Positions 15,586-24,453 are shown, counted from the stretch's first letter. The stretch: 55,137 nucleotides of DNA from GWE2-51-13 sp041736705 (GCA_041736705.1 JBGSTC010000002.1:1-55137), one strand, 5' to 3'. Numbers and translations: made by a program. Notes: generated by a model from the letters alone, not told the origin.

Positions 15586-16737
15586 TTAGTTCCCCCGCAG
15601 ATCGCGGATCATTTTCTCAAGCCGGTTCAAGCCTTCTTTGAGTTCTTCTTCTTTACATGCGAAGGAAATCCGGATGTTGGTATCGCCGGATTCTCCGAAG
15701 TAGACCCCCGGCACCAACGCCACCTTATATTCATAGGCCGCTTTGCGACAGAAGGTCAACGAATCGATATTGAATTCGGAAATGTTCGGGAAGAGATAGA
15801 ACGCCCCTTGCGGCTCGACGCAAGGCAGACCCATCTCATTAAACCGCTTCATCGCAAAGGCTTTGCGTCGACGATAGATTTCACGCACCCGTGTCGGGTC
15901 GGTATCCAACGCGGCGATCGCCGCTTTCTGCGATATGCTGGAAATCCCCGTCACCAGGTATTGGTGAATCTTGGAGATCTCACGGATCACCGACGCTTCA
16001 CCCAAAAGGTAACCGATGCGCCAACCGGTCATCGCATAGGGCTTGGATAGACTTTGCGCAATGATGATCTGATCGCGAAGTTCCGTATGATCGTGGATCG
16101 TCGGCAGATGATCCATATAAACCAACTGGTTATAGACGTCGTCGCTAAGGACGAAGAACCCGTATTCTTTCGCGACCCGGGCGATCGCATCGATACTCTC
16201 TTGCGTATACACACATCCGGTCGGATTGTTCGGCGATGTCAACACCAGGATTTTCGTGTGTTCACTCACACAAGCGCGAAGTTTCGCTTCATCGATCTGA
16301 TAATCTTCAGAGGATGTATCAAACGAAACCAACTTCGCTTGGCAATACGCGATCATCGGTGCATAGGCGACATACATCGGCTCGGGAATGACGACCTCAT
16401 CCCCAGGGTTCAATAACGCCATGAATACGGCAGCCAAACCGGAGGTCGCACCGTTGGTGATGACGACTTCGGAAACATCGTACGTAAGTCCATGCTTTTC
16501 TTTTTCAAATGCAACGATTTTATGGCGTAGGTCCAAGAATCCGACCGAAGGCGGATAATGCGTGAAGTCGCGGTTGAGCGCTTCGACCGCCGCATCCTTG
16601 ATGATTTGTTCGGTCGCGAATTCAGGTTCACCGATCGTCATCGAAATGATCCCTTCCACCTTGGAGACTTCCTCAGAAAAAGAGCGGATCCCGCTAAATT
16701 GTAACGCTGTGACTTGTCGGTTGAATCTCTCTTTCAT
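15586..16737 (-). CDS. Class I/II PLP aminotransferase (aspartate aminotransferase-like)
   Basis: This 383-residue fold-type I aminotransferase has PLP lysine Lys232 in SLSKPYAMTGWR, the substrate-binding motif SPNNPTGCVY and the C-terminal arginine motif NIRISFA. The subgroup includes AspC/PatA enzymes of Bacillota. The exact amino-acid specificity is not determinable by eye. ATG 16737 sits behind AAGGAGAGATACG and one of the best promoters of the window. It heads an operon with two small membrane proteins. Confidence 0.9.
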   Translation of the reverse strand: MKERFNRQVTALQFSGIRSFSEEVSKVEGIISMTIGEPEFATEQIIKDAAVEALNRDFTHYPPSVGFLDLRHKIVAFEKEKHGLTYDVSEVVITNGATSGLAAVFMALLNPGDEVVIPEPMYVAYAPMIAYCQAKLVSFDTSSEDYQIDEAKLRACVSEHTKILVLTSPNNPTGCVYTQESIDAIARVAKEYGFFVLSDDVYNQLVYMDHLPTIHDHTELRDQIIIAQSLSKPYAMTGWRIGYLLGEASVIREISKIHQYLVTGISSISQKAAIAALDTDPTRVREIYRRRKAFAMKRFNEMGLPCVEPQGAFYLFPNISEFNIDSLTFCRKAAYEYKVALVPGVYFGESGDTNIRISFACKEEELKEGLNRLEKMIRDLRGN

Positions 16738-16762
16738 CGTATCTCTCCTTACAATATCTTTG

Positions 16763-16791
16763 ATTATGCCATAGGGGGTAGACTGTGTCAA
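16763..16791 (-). promoter_or_regulatory. Promoter of the aminotransferase operon
   Basis: The minus strand has a perfect -35 TTGACA (16791-16786), a 17-nt spacer ending in TGG and -10 CATAAT (16768-16763). The TG forms an extended -10. Confidence 0.85.
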
Positions 16792-16798
16792 ACGGACT

Positions 16799-17980
16799 TC
16801 AACGCTTGGAGCGTATTTTCATCCGATTCAAAAGCGCGACGATTCCAATCAGGAACGCAAGGACGTAAAACGACCGATCTAAGCCGAACCGATCCCCGAA
16901 CATCCCGAAAACCGGGAAGAGGACGATCATGATAATACTGAAAAACATGCTGTTCAGTGAAAGGATCGTGGCGCGCTGGTCACTGGAAATGCGATGGTTG
17001 ATCAAGTTGGTCAACACGACGTACAACACGGAGTCCGCCAATCCCATCAAAAACAAGGAGACCACAAACAAAGGGGTCGGGATCATCGCGACCGCCAACG
17101 CGATTAAAAACGGAAAAACCCCGAAGAGAAGTTCTTCGTTGAACCGTACTTTTAACCGATCCGCGACCAACCCGCCGGTGATTGCCCCGATCGCTTGCAA
17201 TACCAGGAAGATCGAAATCAAGGTCAGCGAGAATCCTTGCGATTTGAAATAAGCGGTCGCATAGTAATGCGTCGTTGTCACGGCCGACAAGACGACGGCG
17301 ACCAACACCATATGGAAAACCAACTCGGGTTGTTCCTTCACCATTTTCCATGGTTTCATGAACTGGTTCGCAAACGCCTTGGTGAATTTCGAGTGATCTT
17401 TAGGATAAGGCGCTTCCGTGAACCGCGTCCCGACGCCCAAGACGATCAGTGCCAAGCCGATGGACGCGAAGATCGCAAGGTTGTAGTCGATGTCCGCCAG
17501 CACACCCCCGACCACCACCCCGATCAGCGACGCGGATTGGAGGATGACTTCGCGACGGCCTTGGATTTTCGTGAATGATTCGGTAGCGTTGTTGACCAAA
17601 AGGCTGTCGTAGATCAGCGCGGTGTCCGCGCCGGATTCAAGATTGTAGGATAAGGCGGCGAAAACGAAGGCGACAAACGCCATGGCGACATTGTCGACGA
17701 AAATCAAGAGGAAAAGATAGATCAAATTGGAGACGATGCCCAACAAGCGGCTGATCTTGCGTCCGTAAAGGTCCGCGATCATCCCCGTCGGCAACTCCAT
17801 CACCATCGACGTGAGATGGAACACACTCTCACACAAGCCGATTTCAACCAAGGTCAATCCTTTATATGCGAGATAGGTCACCCAGATCGCTTGGGTAAAG
17901 CCCATGTTCTTTCCGAACTCAAACAGATACGTCACGCCGATGTTTCGATGCATCGCGTTCCCCAATCGTTTCTTACTCAT
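16799..17980 (-). CDS. MFS transporter, multidrug-efflux-like
   Basis: This 393-residue protein has 12 predicted membrane helices and the MFS loop 2-3 signature in GMIADLYGRKISRL, repeated in degenerate form as GGLVADRLKVRF in the second half. The substrate is unknown; the closest general type is drug or metabolite efflux. ATG 17980, preceded by GGGAGAAACACG, lies inside the last codons of the upstream GNAT-Nudix gene (8-nt overlap), so the two are translated together. Confidence 0.86.
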   Translation of the reverse strand: MSKKRLGNAMHRNIGVTYLFEFGKNMGFTQAIWVTYLAYKGLTLVEIGLCESVFHLTSMVMELPTGMIADLYGRKISRLLGIVSNLIYLFLLIFVDNVAMAFVAFVFAALSYNLESGADTALIYDSLLVNNATESFTKIQGRREVILQSASLIGVVVGGVLADIDYNLAIFASIGLALIVLGVGTRFTEAPYPKDHSKFTKAFANQFMKPWKMVKEQPELVFHMVLVAVVLSAVTTTHYYATAYFKSQGFSLTLISIFLVLQAIGAITGGLVADRLKVRFNEELLFGVFPFLIALAVAMIPTPLFVVSLFLMGLADSVLYVVLTNLINHRISSDQRATILSLNSMFFSIIMIVLFPVFGMFGDRFGLDRSFYVLAFLIGIVALLNRMKIRSKR

Positions 17981-19016
17981 CGTGTTTCTCCCATTCATGC
18001 TTCAATATTGCCAAGATCCGACTATCCCGTTTCGTCCATCGTTTCGGGGAAGGACATTCCTTATTTGCACGAATTGCTTCATCCAAGGTCATCCAAACCG
18101 GATGGAACCCCAATTCGGCTTCATAGTCGTCAAGTTTCAACACATCCTGTTTTTCTTCGATCGTGACAGCATAGAAATCTGAACGCATGGCGAAAACATG
18201 CTCGTCGCTTTCAAACGCATCGGTCCACTCTTCGATATATCCCATATGTTCTTTGATTCTTTGAACCGTATAGCCGCTTTCTTCCATTATTTCCCGCTTC
18301 AGGGCTTCTTCGATCGATTCCCCCGCTTCGATTCCGCCACCCGGGAATTTCACATCCTTCAACGACGATTGAATCAGGAGTATCTTATCGTTTTGACGTA
18401 CGACCCCGCGCACCGCATGCCGGCGGATGATCTGGGCTTCCTGTACGGCTTTTTTCGTGCTCGATCGGATCTCACCCAGCCACTTCCCTTCGTATCGGTT
18501 TTGATACTCCTCCCGTATCTGACTGAATGTCTCTTCGATGACGGTCTTCCCATCGAAACGTTGCTTGGTGATTTGGTCCCCGCTTGGTTTGAATCCGCAA
18601 CGTAAAGCCAACCGAAGTGACGGGAGATTGTCGATGAAGATATGTAACGCGACCCCAGGCACTTTCTTTTCATAGACTAGATGATCCATGATTTTACGTA
18701 GTGCCTCGGTCATATATCCTTTTCCTTGATACGCAGGATGACAGGTGTAGCCGATTTTATACCAACCCTCGGGAGAAAGGGCATCGGGGCGAAACGAAAT
18801 CGCTCCGATCACTTTCTCTTCTTCGATCAACTCGACCGCGAAGATATCGTCGACCTGCATCCAACGACGTATGTTCTCCTGGGTGATCGTAATCGAGCGA
18901 TGCGGAAGGAAGTTCGCCGCATAGGCGACTTCCGGCAACGATGCGAAAGCATGGACATCTTCGGCGTCCATGACTTTAAACGACCGTATTTTACATCTCA
19001 GCGTCCGTTGGTTCAT
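17973..19016 (-). CDS. GNAT acetyltransferase-Nudix hydrolase fusion protein
   Basis: The protein has 347 residues in two domains. Residues about 5-175 are a RimJ/RimL-like N-acetyltransferase with the acetyl-CoA loop PAYQGKGYMTEAL. Residues about 195-340 are a Nudix hydrolase with the exact box GGIEAGES to REIMEESGY (G-x5-E-x7-RE-I-x-EE-x-G). About 20 polar residues link them. The substrates are unknown. ATG 19016 after GGGTGGGAGAG is used. It overlaps the MFS gene downstream. Confidence 0.9.
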   Translation of the reverse strand: MNQRTLRCKIRSFKVMDAEDVHAFASLPEVAYAANFLPHRSITITQENIRRWMQVDDIFAVELIEEEKVIGAISFRPDALSPEGWYKIGYTCHPAYQGKGYMTEALRKIMDHLVYEKKVPGVALHIFIDNLPSLRLALRCGFKPSGDQITKQRFDGKTVIEETFSQIREEYQNRYEGKWLGEIRSSTKKAVQEAQIIRRHAVRGVVRQNDKILLIQSSLKDVKFPGGGIEAGESIEEALKREIMEESGYTVQRIKEHMGYIEEWTDAFESDEHVFAMRSDFYAVTIEEKQDVLKLDDYEAELGFHPVWMTLDEAIRANKECPSPKRWTKRDSRILAILKHEWEKHDE

Positions 19017-19075
19017 CTCTCCCACCCCTTTTGGTCATTATAGCAAGACCGGGCATAAAAAAACAGACGTCCTCT

Positions 19076-19105
19076 TTGGTAAGTGTCCGACGTTCACGGT
19101 ATAAT
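19076..19105 (+). promoter_or_regulatory. Promoter of the 5'-nucleotidase-family gene
   Basis: TTGGTA (19076-19081) and TATAAT (19100-19105) are 18 nt apart. The start codon is only 16 nt past the -10 box, so the leader would be about nine nucleotides. Confidence 0.6.
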
Positions 19106-19120
19106 GGATACGGTGATACG

Positions 19121-20635
19121 ATGGAAAAACTGATTCTACTTGCGACGACCGATGTCCACGGCAGTGTGTACGCACACAGTTATGCGGATGGTTCGACCCT
19201 TGGCTTAGGCTTAACCCGCTTTTCAAGTGCGGTGAAACATTATCGTTCGAACTACGAGACCTTGGTCCTGGATAACGGGGATATCCTTCAGGGAACCCCG
19301 CTTTTGACCGTGGCGAACCAAACCCAACACAAACACGTATTGAGTCAAATCCTAAACCAGATCGGTTATGACGCGGTGAATCTGGGCAACCATGACTTCA
19401 ACTTCGGACATGATGTCTACCGTCGATATCTGCGCGACCTTTTAGCCCCCTGCCTTACCTCCAATATTTTGGATCACGACACCCCAATCGGTCACAGTAA
19501 ACTCATCCGTACGAAGTGCAATCGATTCATCGCCTTGATCGGTGTCTGCACGGACTACATCCCGCATTGGGAGAAACCCGCGCATATCCGTAACTTGACT
19601 TTTCTTGATCCGATCGATATCGTGAAAAAAGAAGTCGCGCGACTTCGACCCTATGCGGACCTGGTGGTCGTGATGTATCACGGAGGATTGGAGCGTGATC
19701 CATCGATCGGGTCATTGACCGAACGTCCGACGGGTGAAAACGTCGGCTACGAAATGGCTTGCCTGGAAGGGATCGACATCCTGATCACAGGTCACCAACA
19801 TCGTTCTTTCATCGCGAAAATTAACCAAACTTTGGTGACCCAATCCACCTTCAATGCGAAGGAATTCGTCGAAATCACGATCGATTTCGACCAAACCGAG
19901 AAATGCGTCGCAAGAATCATTCCGATGGATACCTTCGAGCGTGATGAAATGATCGAGGAAATCGCTCGACCGATTGAAATCGAGACACAGAAATGGTTGG
20001 ATCAACCCTTGGGTTCCGTGGACGGACTTTCATTGAAGATCGACGACTCTTTTCTGGCACGACGAGATAAACACCCCTTGGTCAGTTTCATCAACCAAGT
20101 GCAGTTGGAAGTCTCGCATGCCCAACTCAGTGCGGTCGCTCTTTTCAACAACGCCTCGGGGTTCAATCATGACATCACGATGCGCGACATCGTCTCGACC
20201 TACATCTATCCCAACACCTTGGTCGTCAAACAGATCGACGGTAAGACATTGAAGGAATTCCTGGAGAAATGCGCCGAGTACTTCAGCCTTCGCGACGACC
20301 GGATCATCGTCAATCCACAGTATGACGAACCCAAGCCCCAACATTTCAACTACGACATGGTCGATGGGATCGATTATACGATCAACGTTTCCAAACCCGT
20401 CGGATCACGGATTATTGAACTTCGATATAAAGGGAAACCCGTATCGGAGAGCGACTCTTTCACGATCGTCATGAACAATTACCGGGCGGTCGGGGGCGGC
20501 GATTTCATGATGATCCCTTCCTTGCCCACGGTGCGCGAAATCAATCGCGACATGGCCGAGATCCTGGCGGAAACCATCCAGAAACATAAACATTATCTTG
20601 TCGTCCATCATGACAACATCACCGTGACACGATAA
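19121..20635 (+). CDS. 5'-nucleotidase / 2',3'-cyclic phosphodiesterase family metallophosphoesterase
   Basis: This 504-residue protein has an N-terminal calcineurin-like domain with metal ligands in TTDVHGS, DNGDILQGTP, LGNHDFNFG, MYHGG and GHQHRS. A C-terminal 5'-nucleotidase domain ends in VMNNYRAVGGGDF. Most homologues (UshA, YfkN) are secreted. Here no signal peptide or anchor is visible, so it is predicted to be cytoplasmic. Probable substrates are nucleotides or cyclic nucleotides. ATG 19121 is chosen because the promoter lies inside the longer frame. Confidence 0.9.
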   Translation: MEKLILLATTDVHGSVYAHSYADGSTLGLGLTRFSSAVKHYRSNYETLVLDNGDILQGTPLLTVANQTQHKHVLSQILNQIGYDAVNLGNHDFNFGHDVYRRYLRDLLAPCLTSNILDHDTPIGHSKLIRTKCNRFIALIGVCTDYIPHWEKPAHIRNLTFLDPIDIVKKEVARLRPYADLVVVMYHGGLERDPSIGSLTERPTGENVGYEMACLEGIDILITGHQHRSFIAKINQTLVTQSTFNAKEFVEITIDFDQTEKCVARIIPMDTFERDEMIEEIARPIEIETQKWLDQPLGSVDGLSLKIDDSFLARRDKHPLVSFINQVQLEVSHAQLSAVALFNNASGFNHDITMRDIVSTYIYPNTLVVKQIDGKTLKEFLEKCAEYFSLRDDRIIVNPQYDEPKPQHFNYDMVDGIDYTINVSKPVGSRIIELRYKGKPVSESDSFTIVMNNYRAVGGGDFMMIPSLPTVREINRDMAEILAETIQKHKHYLVVHHDNITVTR

Positions 20636-20637
20636 AA

Positions 20638-20656
20638 AAGCGGCGATTCGCCGCTT
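20638..20656. terminator. Bidirectional terminator
   Basis: AAGCGGCGA and TCGCCGCTT are a 9-base inverted repeat around one base, with six A (six T on the minus strand) at its left. It strongly stops the minus-strand nitroreductase and weakly stops the plus-strand gene. Confidence 0.8.
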
Positions 20657-21173
20657 ACTTCGTAAAGAGATTGACACCTTCGGTCCATGCATTGCGTGAG
20701 TAATGGAGAGGGATCGGTTTGGCATCCGATGAAGGATACCCTAAGGAAAACAAGGCGACCGGTTCGAAGGTTTCGGGGAAGGCGAAGAGTTCCTTCACTT
20801 TGACCGGGTCGAACGATCCGACCCAGCACGTACCCAAACCCAATTCCCAAGCTTGAAGCATCATATGGGTCGCGACGATCGAAGCATCGGTTTCCCCTCC
20901 GTCATGCCCGTCGAACTTGCGCTTCCATGAGACCGATTTATCGTAGGCGATGATCAGGACGATCGGCGAATGGAAATCATAACGCGTACATTCGTGGAGT
21001 TTATTGATTTCACTTGGTGTCTTCAGGACGAAGATCCGTTGGGGTTGTTTGTTTGCGGCGGTCGGGGCGACCCTTCCCGCCTCCAAAATCATCGCCAGTT
21101 TCTCATCTTCGACGGGCTTGTTGGTATATTGACGTACGGAGTAGCGTTCTTTCGCGAGTTTGAGGAATTCCAT
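20655..21173 (-). CDS. Nitroreductase-family FMN oxidoreductase
   Basis: This 172-residue protein has the FMN-binding N-terminal motif RYSVRQYTNKPV and APTAANKQPQ, and the C-terminal GLGTCWVGSF and SLGYP. These are typical of small dimeric nitroreductases that use NAD(P)H. The physiological substrate is unknown. ATG 21173 follows GGGAGGCAACCC and replaces a longer frame with a 27-residue low-quality extension. It is transcribed divergently from rubredoxin, which suggests a shared redox setting. Confidence 0.9.
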   Translation of the reverse strand: MEFLKLAKERYSVRQYTNKPVEDEKLAMILEAGRVAPTAANKQPQRIFVLKTPSEINKLHECTRYDFHSPIVLIIAYDKSVSWKRKFDGHDGGETDASIVATHMMLQAWELGLGTCWVGSFDPVKVKELFAFPETFEPVALFSLGYPSSDAKPIPLHYSRNAWTEGVNLFTK

Positions 21174-21198
21174 GGGTTGCCTCCCTTTTCTTGCTTGA

Positions 21199-21207
21199 AT
21201 TATAGCA
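21199..21207 (-). promoter_or_regulatory. Extended -10 promoter of the nitroreductase gene
   Basis: The minus strand reads TGCTATAAT (TGn plus perfect TATAAT) 25 nt upstream of the start codon. The -35 region is not consensus. Confidence 0.65.
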
Positions 21208-21365
21208 TAGCCACCCCTTCTTTGGCATTGTCCATCATCCGCCCTTGAGCACATTCTATCGATATCAACATCGGTATGGAAAAGTTGAATCGGCGAAAAA
21301 CAATGAGACGTTGATTCGTCTCGGGGTCGCTTGTGAAGAGAATTCGATTCTTGGCGGATGAACTC

Positions 21366-21394
21366 TTTTCAAGACCTTGCGATTTTGGTATACT
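21366..21394 (+). promoter_or_regulatory. Promoter of the rubredoxin gene
   Basis: TTTTCA (21366-21371), a 17-nt spacer and TATACT (21389-21394) lie 33 nt upstream of the rubredoxin ATG. The same -35 form is used upstream of position 375. Confidence 0.65.
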
Positions 21395-21427
21395 GTACTC
21401 AAAGCCAAGGCTTAGAGGAGAATCGAA

Positions 21428-21589
21428 ATGAAACGTTACGCATGCAACGCCTGTGATTACATCTACGATCCGACCGTCGGCGATCCCGATTCCGGTGTCG
21501 CTCCGGGAACCCCGTTTGAAGCGCTGCCTGAAGATTGGTACTGCCCGCTCTGCGGCGTCACCAAAGCCGACTTCTCACCGATCGACTAA
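21428..21589 (+). CDS. Rubredoxin
   Basis: This 53-residue electron carrier has one Fe(SCys)4 centre. The two CxxC motifs are CNAC at 6-9 and CPLC at 39-42, with conserved YIYDP, GVAPGTPFEALPEDW and the C-terminal VTKADF. AGAGGAGA lies eight bases upstream of ATG 21428, and the terminator follows within ten bases. It is monocistronic and divergent from a nitroreductase. Rubredoxins typically serve oxygen or peroxide detoxification in anaerobes, which hints at an anaerobic or microaerobic host. Confidence 0.96.
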   Translation: MKRYACNACDYIYDPTVGDPDSGVAPGTPFEALPEDWYCPLCGVTKADFSPID

Positions 21590-21596
21590 GTGAAAA

Positions 21597-21627
21597 AGAG
21601 ACCTCTGCAACGAGGTCTCTTTTTTTG
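21597..21627 (+). terminator. Terminator of rubredoxin
   Basis: AGAGACCTC, loop TGCAAC and GAGGTCTCT form a 9-bp stem followed by seven further T. Confidence 0.9.
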
Positions 21628-21634
21628 TGTGACG

Positions 21635-21660
21635 AGAAGAAAACGGCCTTGCGGCCGTTT
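21635..21660 (-). terminator. Terminator of the beta-propeller lipoprotein gene
   Basis: On the minus strand AAACGGCC and GGCCGTTT form an 8-bp stem with a GCAA tetraloop, starting within the stop codon and followed by a T-rich stretch. Confidence 0.7.
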
Positions 21661-23506
21661 AGTATTTGATCGTCGTAATCAATTCGAAACTATCGCGGTC
21701 ATAGATGTATGTGGCGCTGTAGGTGATCGCATACAACTTGTCACCGACATACAGGACTCTGGAAACCAGGTTGGTATAGTCGTTGTTGGCGGCGATGACG
21801 ATCGATTTGACAAGTTCGACGCCGGTTTCGGTGATGCGCACCACTTTGATGCCGCTTTCCACTTTGAAGTTACAGTAGGTGTATTTATCTTCGCCTTCTT
21901 TTCCTTCATAGGTCTCACAAACCTGGGTCGTATAATCGGAATCCGTATACGGGAGATACAATAGATCTCTTTCCGTGTCATAGACGACGGCACGGTGGTT
22001 GTAGGAAGCTTCGGTGTAGCCATATTGACCGACGACACGCAGCGATTCCAATTCCGTCGGCTTGGTGGGGTCGGAAACATCGAATAAGCTGATCTTCATT
22101 CCGAAACGGTTGACGCTATTCCATTTGTTGCCGTATTGATCGGTCATCGGGACGACTTCCAAGTCTTCCGCGATCCCGAACAAGACGGTGTCACTGACCG
22201 GATGCAGGTAGGTGCTGAATCCGGGAACCTTCAACTCGCCGGTGACTTTGATGGACTTCGGGTTGCTGAGGTCGATGACGAACAAGGGGTCGACGTTTTC
22301 AAAGGTGACCAGATATCCTTTTTCACCCATGAAACGTACGGCACGAATGGATTCGCCTTCCGCCAGGTTCACGATGGAACTTTGCGGTTCAAGGGCGAGG
22401 TTGAAGACATGGATCGCGTTGGAGACTTTGCCGTCGTTGGACCATTTGGTCGAAGCGACACGGATGTTCCCGTCGAAAATATCCATGGAGAATTGATTCA
22501 ACAAGTAGCCTTCGATCGAAGCGTCGGCTTTCAGTTCCAGACTCGCAAGATCGAAGCGGAGTAGATCGGTCAAGGTCTTCCCTTCGCCGGTCGTTTGGTT
22601 GGTGACTTCATAGCGGTACTGGGCCAACATCAGATTGTCGAAATCGACATAGATCGTCTGGATATTGCCCAAGAAGGACGTGATCTTCGGATCGGCCGAG
22701 CTGGCCAAATCCAACTTTAGGATGTTGACGAAACTGTCGCCTTGTTTCCCCGGCAGTACATAGGCCGACTTGGTGTCCAAGGACGAAATCGTCGTACCGC
22801 TGGTGGTTTCCGTAACGGCCGGATCATTGACTTTTTCCCCGCCGTTGTCATCGTACATGATCAAATTGTATTGGTTGGCGATGACCAAGAGTTCATTGTC
22901 CGTCAGTCTCGACGAATGGAACCCGCCGGTCAGCTCATAGTTCTTGTCCAAAACCGGTTTGGTCGGGTCGGTCAGGTCGTAAACGCTGACGAAGGTGTCC
23001 TGATACCCGATCCAAAACATGCTCATGCGGGTATCCGTATCTTTGACCATCGGATAGATCCCACCGTTGTAACTCGAAATCGACCCCATGACGATGAGTT
23101 TGTCGTTGGTGAGATAGACTTCGCTGGGATAGTAGAACTTGGTCGCTTTTTCATCATAGACATATTCGATTTTACCGATAGCCTTGGATGACGCGACATC
23201 GATGACACGAATCACCTGACCGGCCACATGGATGATGAAGCGGCCGTTGGTTTTGACGATGTCACCCTCGTCGATGCCTTGGATCTGCGTGTTGGTCTGG
23301 GAATAATTGGTGTTCCCGGACAGTGAATCTTTCGACGCTTCGGCGAACGGTCCGGTATATCCGCTATAACGCGATGAAATCAGGTCCTTGATCATCGAAC
23401 GGCTTGTGATCAACATCAGACTTCCGGATTCGTTTCTCTGATACCAACTTGAACAACCCGTCAGTATCAACAATAAGGTCGCAAAGAATACGATGAATTT
23501 TTTCAT
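21659..23506 (-). CDS. Secreted beta-propeller lipoprotein (PF09826-like)
   Basis: This 615-residue protein starts with a lipoprotein signal peptide and lipobox LILTGCSS (Cys18). The early motif YSQTNTQIQGIDEGDIVKTNG region and repeated segments of the form VSVYDLTDPTKPVL / ISLFDVSDPTKPTE mark the family annotated as a C-terminal beta-propeller distantly related to WD40. It should be anchored on the outer face of the membrane. The molecular function of the family is unknown. It is monocistronic, with its own extended -10 promoter and terminator. Confidence 0.88.
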   Translation of the reverse strand: MKKFIVFFATLLLILTGCSSWYQRNESGSLMLITSRSMIKDLISSRYSGYTGPFAEASKDSLSGNTNYSQTNTQIQGIDEGDIVKTNGRFIIHVAGQVIRVIDVASSKAIGKIEYVYDEKATKFYYPSEVYLTNDKLIVMGSISSYNGGIYPMVKDTDTRMSMFWIGYQDTFVSVYDLTDPTKPVLDKNYELTGGFHSSRLTDNELLVIANQYNLIMYDDNGGEKVNDPAVTETTSGTTISSLDTKSAYVLPGKQGDSFVNILKLDLASSADPKITSFLGNIQTIYVDFDNLMLAQYRYEVTNQTTGEGKTLTDLLRFDLASLELKADASIEGYLLNQFSMDIFDGNIRVASTKWSNDGKVSNAIHVFNLALEPQSSIVNLAEGESIRAVRFMGEKGYLVTFENVDPLFVIDLSNPKSIKVTGELKVPGFSTYLHPVSDTVLFGIAEDLEVVPMTDQYGNKWNSVNRFGMKISLFDVSDPTKPTELESLRVVGQYGYTEASYNHRAVVYDTERDLLYLPYTDSDYTTQVCETYEGKEGEDKYTYCNFKVESGIKVVRITETGVELVKSIVIAANNDYTNLVSRVLYVGDKLYAITYSATYIYDRDSFELITTIKY

Positions 23507-23575
23507 AGGTGTCCTCGCTTCGGCCTGGAATTGGCCAAAATGTGAAAATAGACGCTATTCTTCTCTTCTACTTGT

Positions 23576-23584
23576 GTTATACCA
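23576..23584 (-). promoter_or_regulatory. Extended -10 promoter of the beta-propeller lipoprotein gene
   Basis: The minus strand reads TGGTATAAC, 70 nt upstream of the start codon. No clear -35 is visible. Confidence 0.5.
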
Positions 23585-23674
23585 TAGTCTATGTTAATTC
23601 TGGATTAATTTCACGTCCTTTTGTGTTGAATGGTTGAAGGATATGCTAAAGTTAGATTGTCAAAGGAGACGATC

Positions 23675-24424
23675 ATGAACGAAACCCTGAACCAACTTTT
23701 CGACCGCAAATCCGTGCGGGTATTCGAAGATCGCATTATTTCGGAAGAGGACAAGAAACTGATCCTCGATGCGGCCATACAGGCGCCGACCGCGGGGAAC
23801 CTGCACCTTTATTCGATCCTGGACATCACCGATCCGGCGAAGAAAATCAAACTCGCCGACACCTGCGACCATCAGCCGTTCATCGCGAAAGCACCCATGG
23901 TCTTGATCTTCGTCGCGGATGCCTGTCGATTGTATGATGGGTTCTATTTGCTTGACCAAGAGATCCACCTCCCTGGTGTAGGACAATTATTGCTTTGTAT
24001 CAGCGATGCGCTCATCGCCGCGCAAAACGCGGTGGTCGCCGCCCAGTCGTTGGGGATCGGATCCTGCTACATCGGCGACATCCTGGAAAATGTGGAAGAA
24101 CATCGAAAACTATTGAATCTGCCGGAGTATACCTTGCCGATCGGGATGGTGGTGTTCGGCTATCCCGTTAAGCAACAACGCGAGCGCAAGAAACCGACCC
24201 GGTATCGGCGCGAATTCATCGTCCACGAAAACACCTATCGGCGGATGGATGAAAGCCGACTCAAGGAAATGATGGACACCCATGCCCGTGATGCGGGTCT
24301 TCCGATCCAGGATTTCAAGCAGATAATAAACACGATCTACACACGCAAATTCGCCAGTGACTTCGCGCTTGAGATGAATCGAAGTGCCTATGAATGGATA
24401 AAGAAGTTTCTACCCAAAGAATGA
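23675..24424 (+). CDS. NfrA-like nitroreductase/FMN-dependent reductase
   Basis: This 249-residue protein is larger than the nitroreductase at 20655 and of the NfsA/NfrA layout. It has RKSVRVFEDR at the N terminus, APTAGNLHLYSI, GIGSCYIGDI, MVVFGYPV and a basic C-terminal extension (ERKKPTRYRREFI) that usually contacts NAD(P)H. ATG 23675 follows AAAGGAGACGATC. It is monocistronic, with a terminator directly after it. The likely activity is reduction of flavins or nitro compounds. Confidence 0.88.
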   Translation: MNETLNQLFDRKSVRVFEDRIISEEDKKLILDAAIQAPTAGNLHLYSILDITDPAKKIKLADTCDHQPFIAKAPMVLIFVADACRLYDGFYLLDQEIHLPGVGQLLLCISDALIAAQNAVVAAQSLGIGSCYIGDILENVEEHRKLLNLPEYTLPIGMVVFGYPVKQQRERKKPTRYRREFIVHENTYRRMDESRLKEMMDTHARDAGLPIQDFKQIINTIYTRKFASDFALEMNRSAYEWIKKFLPKE

Positions 24425-24431
24425 TGAAAAC

Positions 24432-24453
24432 ATGCCGGATTCCCGGCATTTTT
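24432..24453 (+). terminator. Terminator of the NfrA-like gene
   Basis: ATGCCGG, loop ATTC and CCGGCAT form a 7-bp stem followed by five T, 7 nt past the stop codon. Confidence 0.88.
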
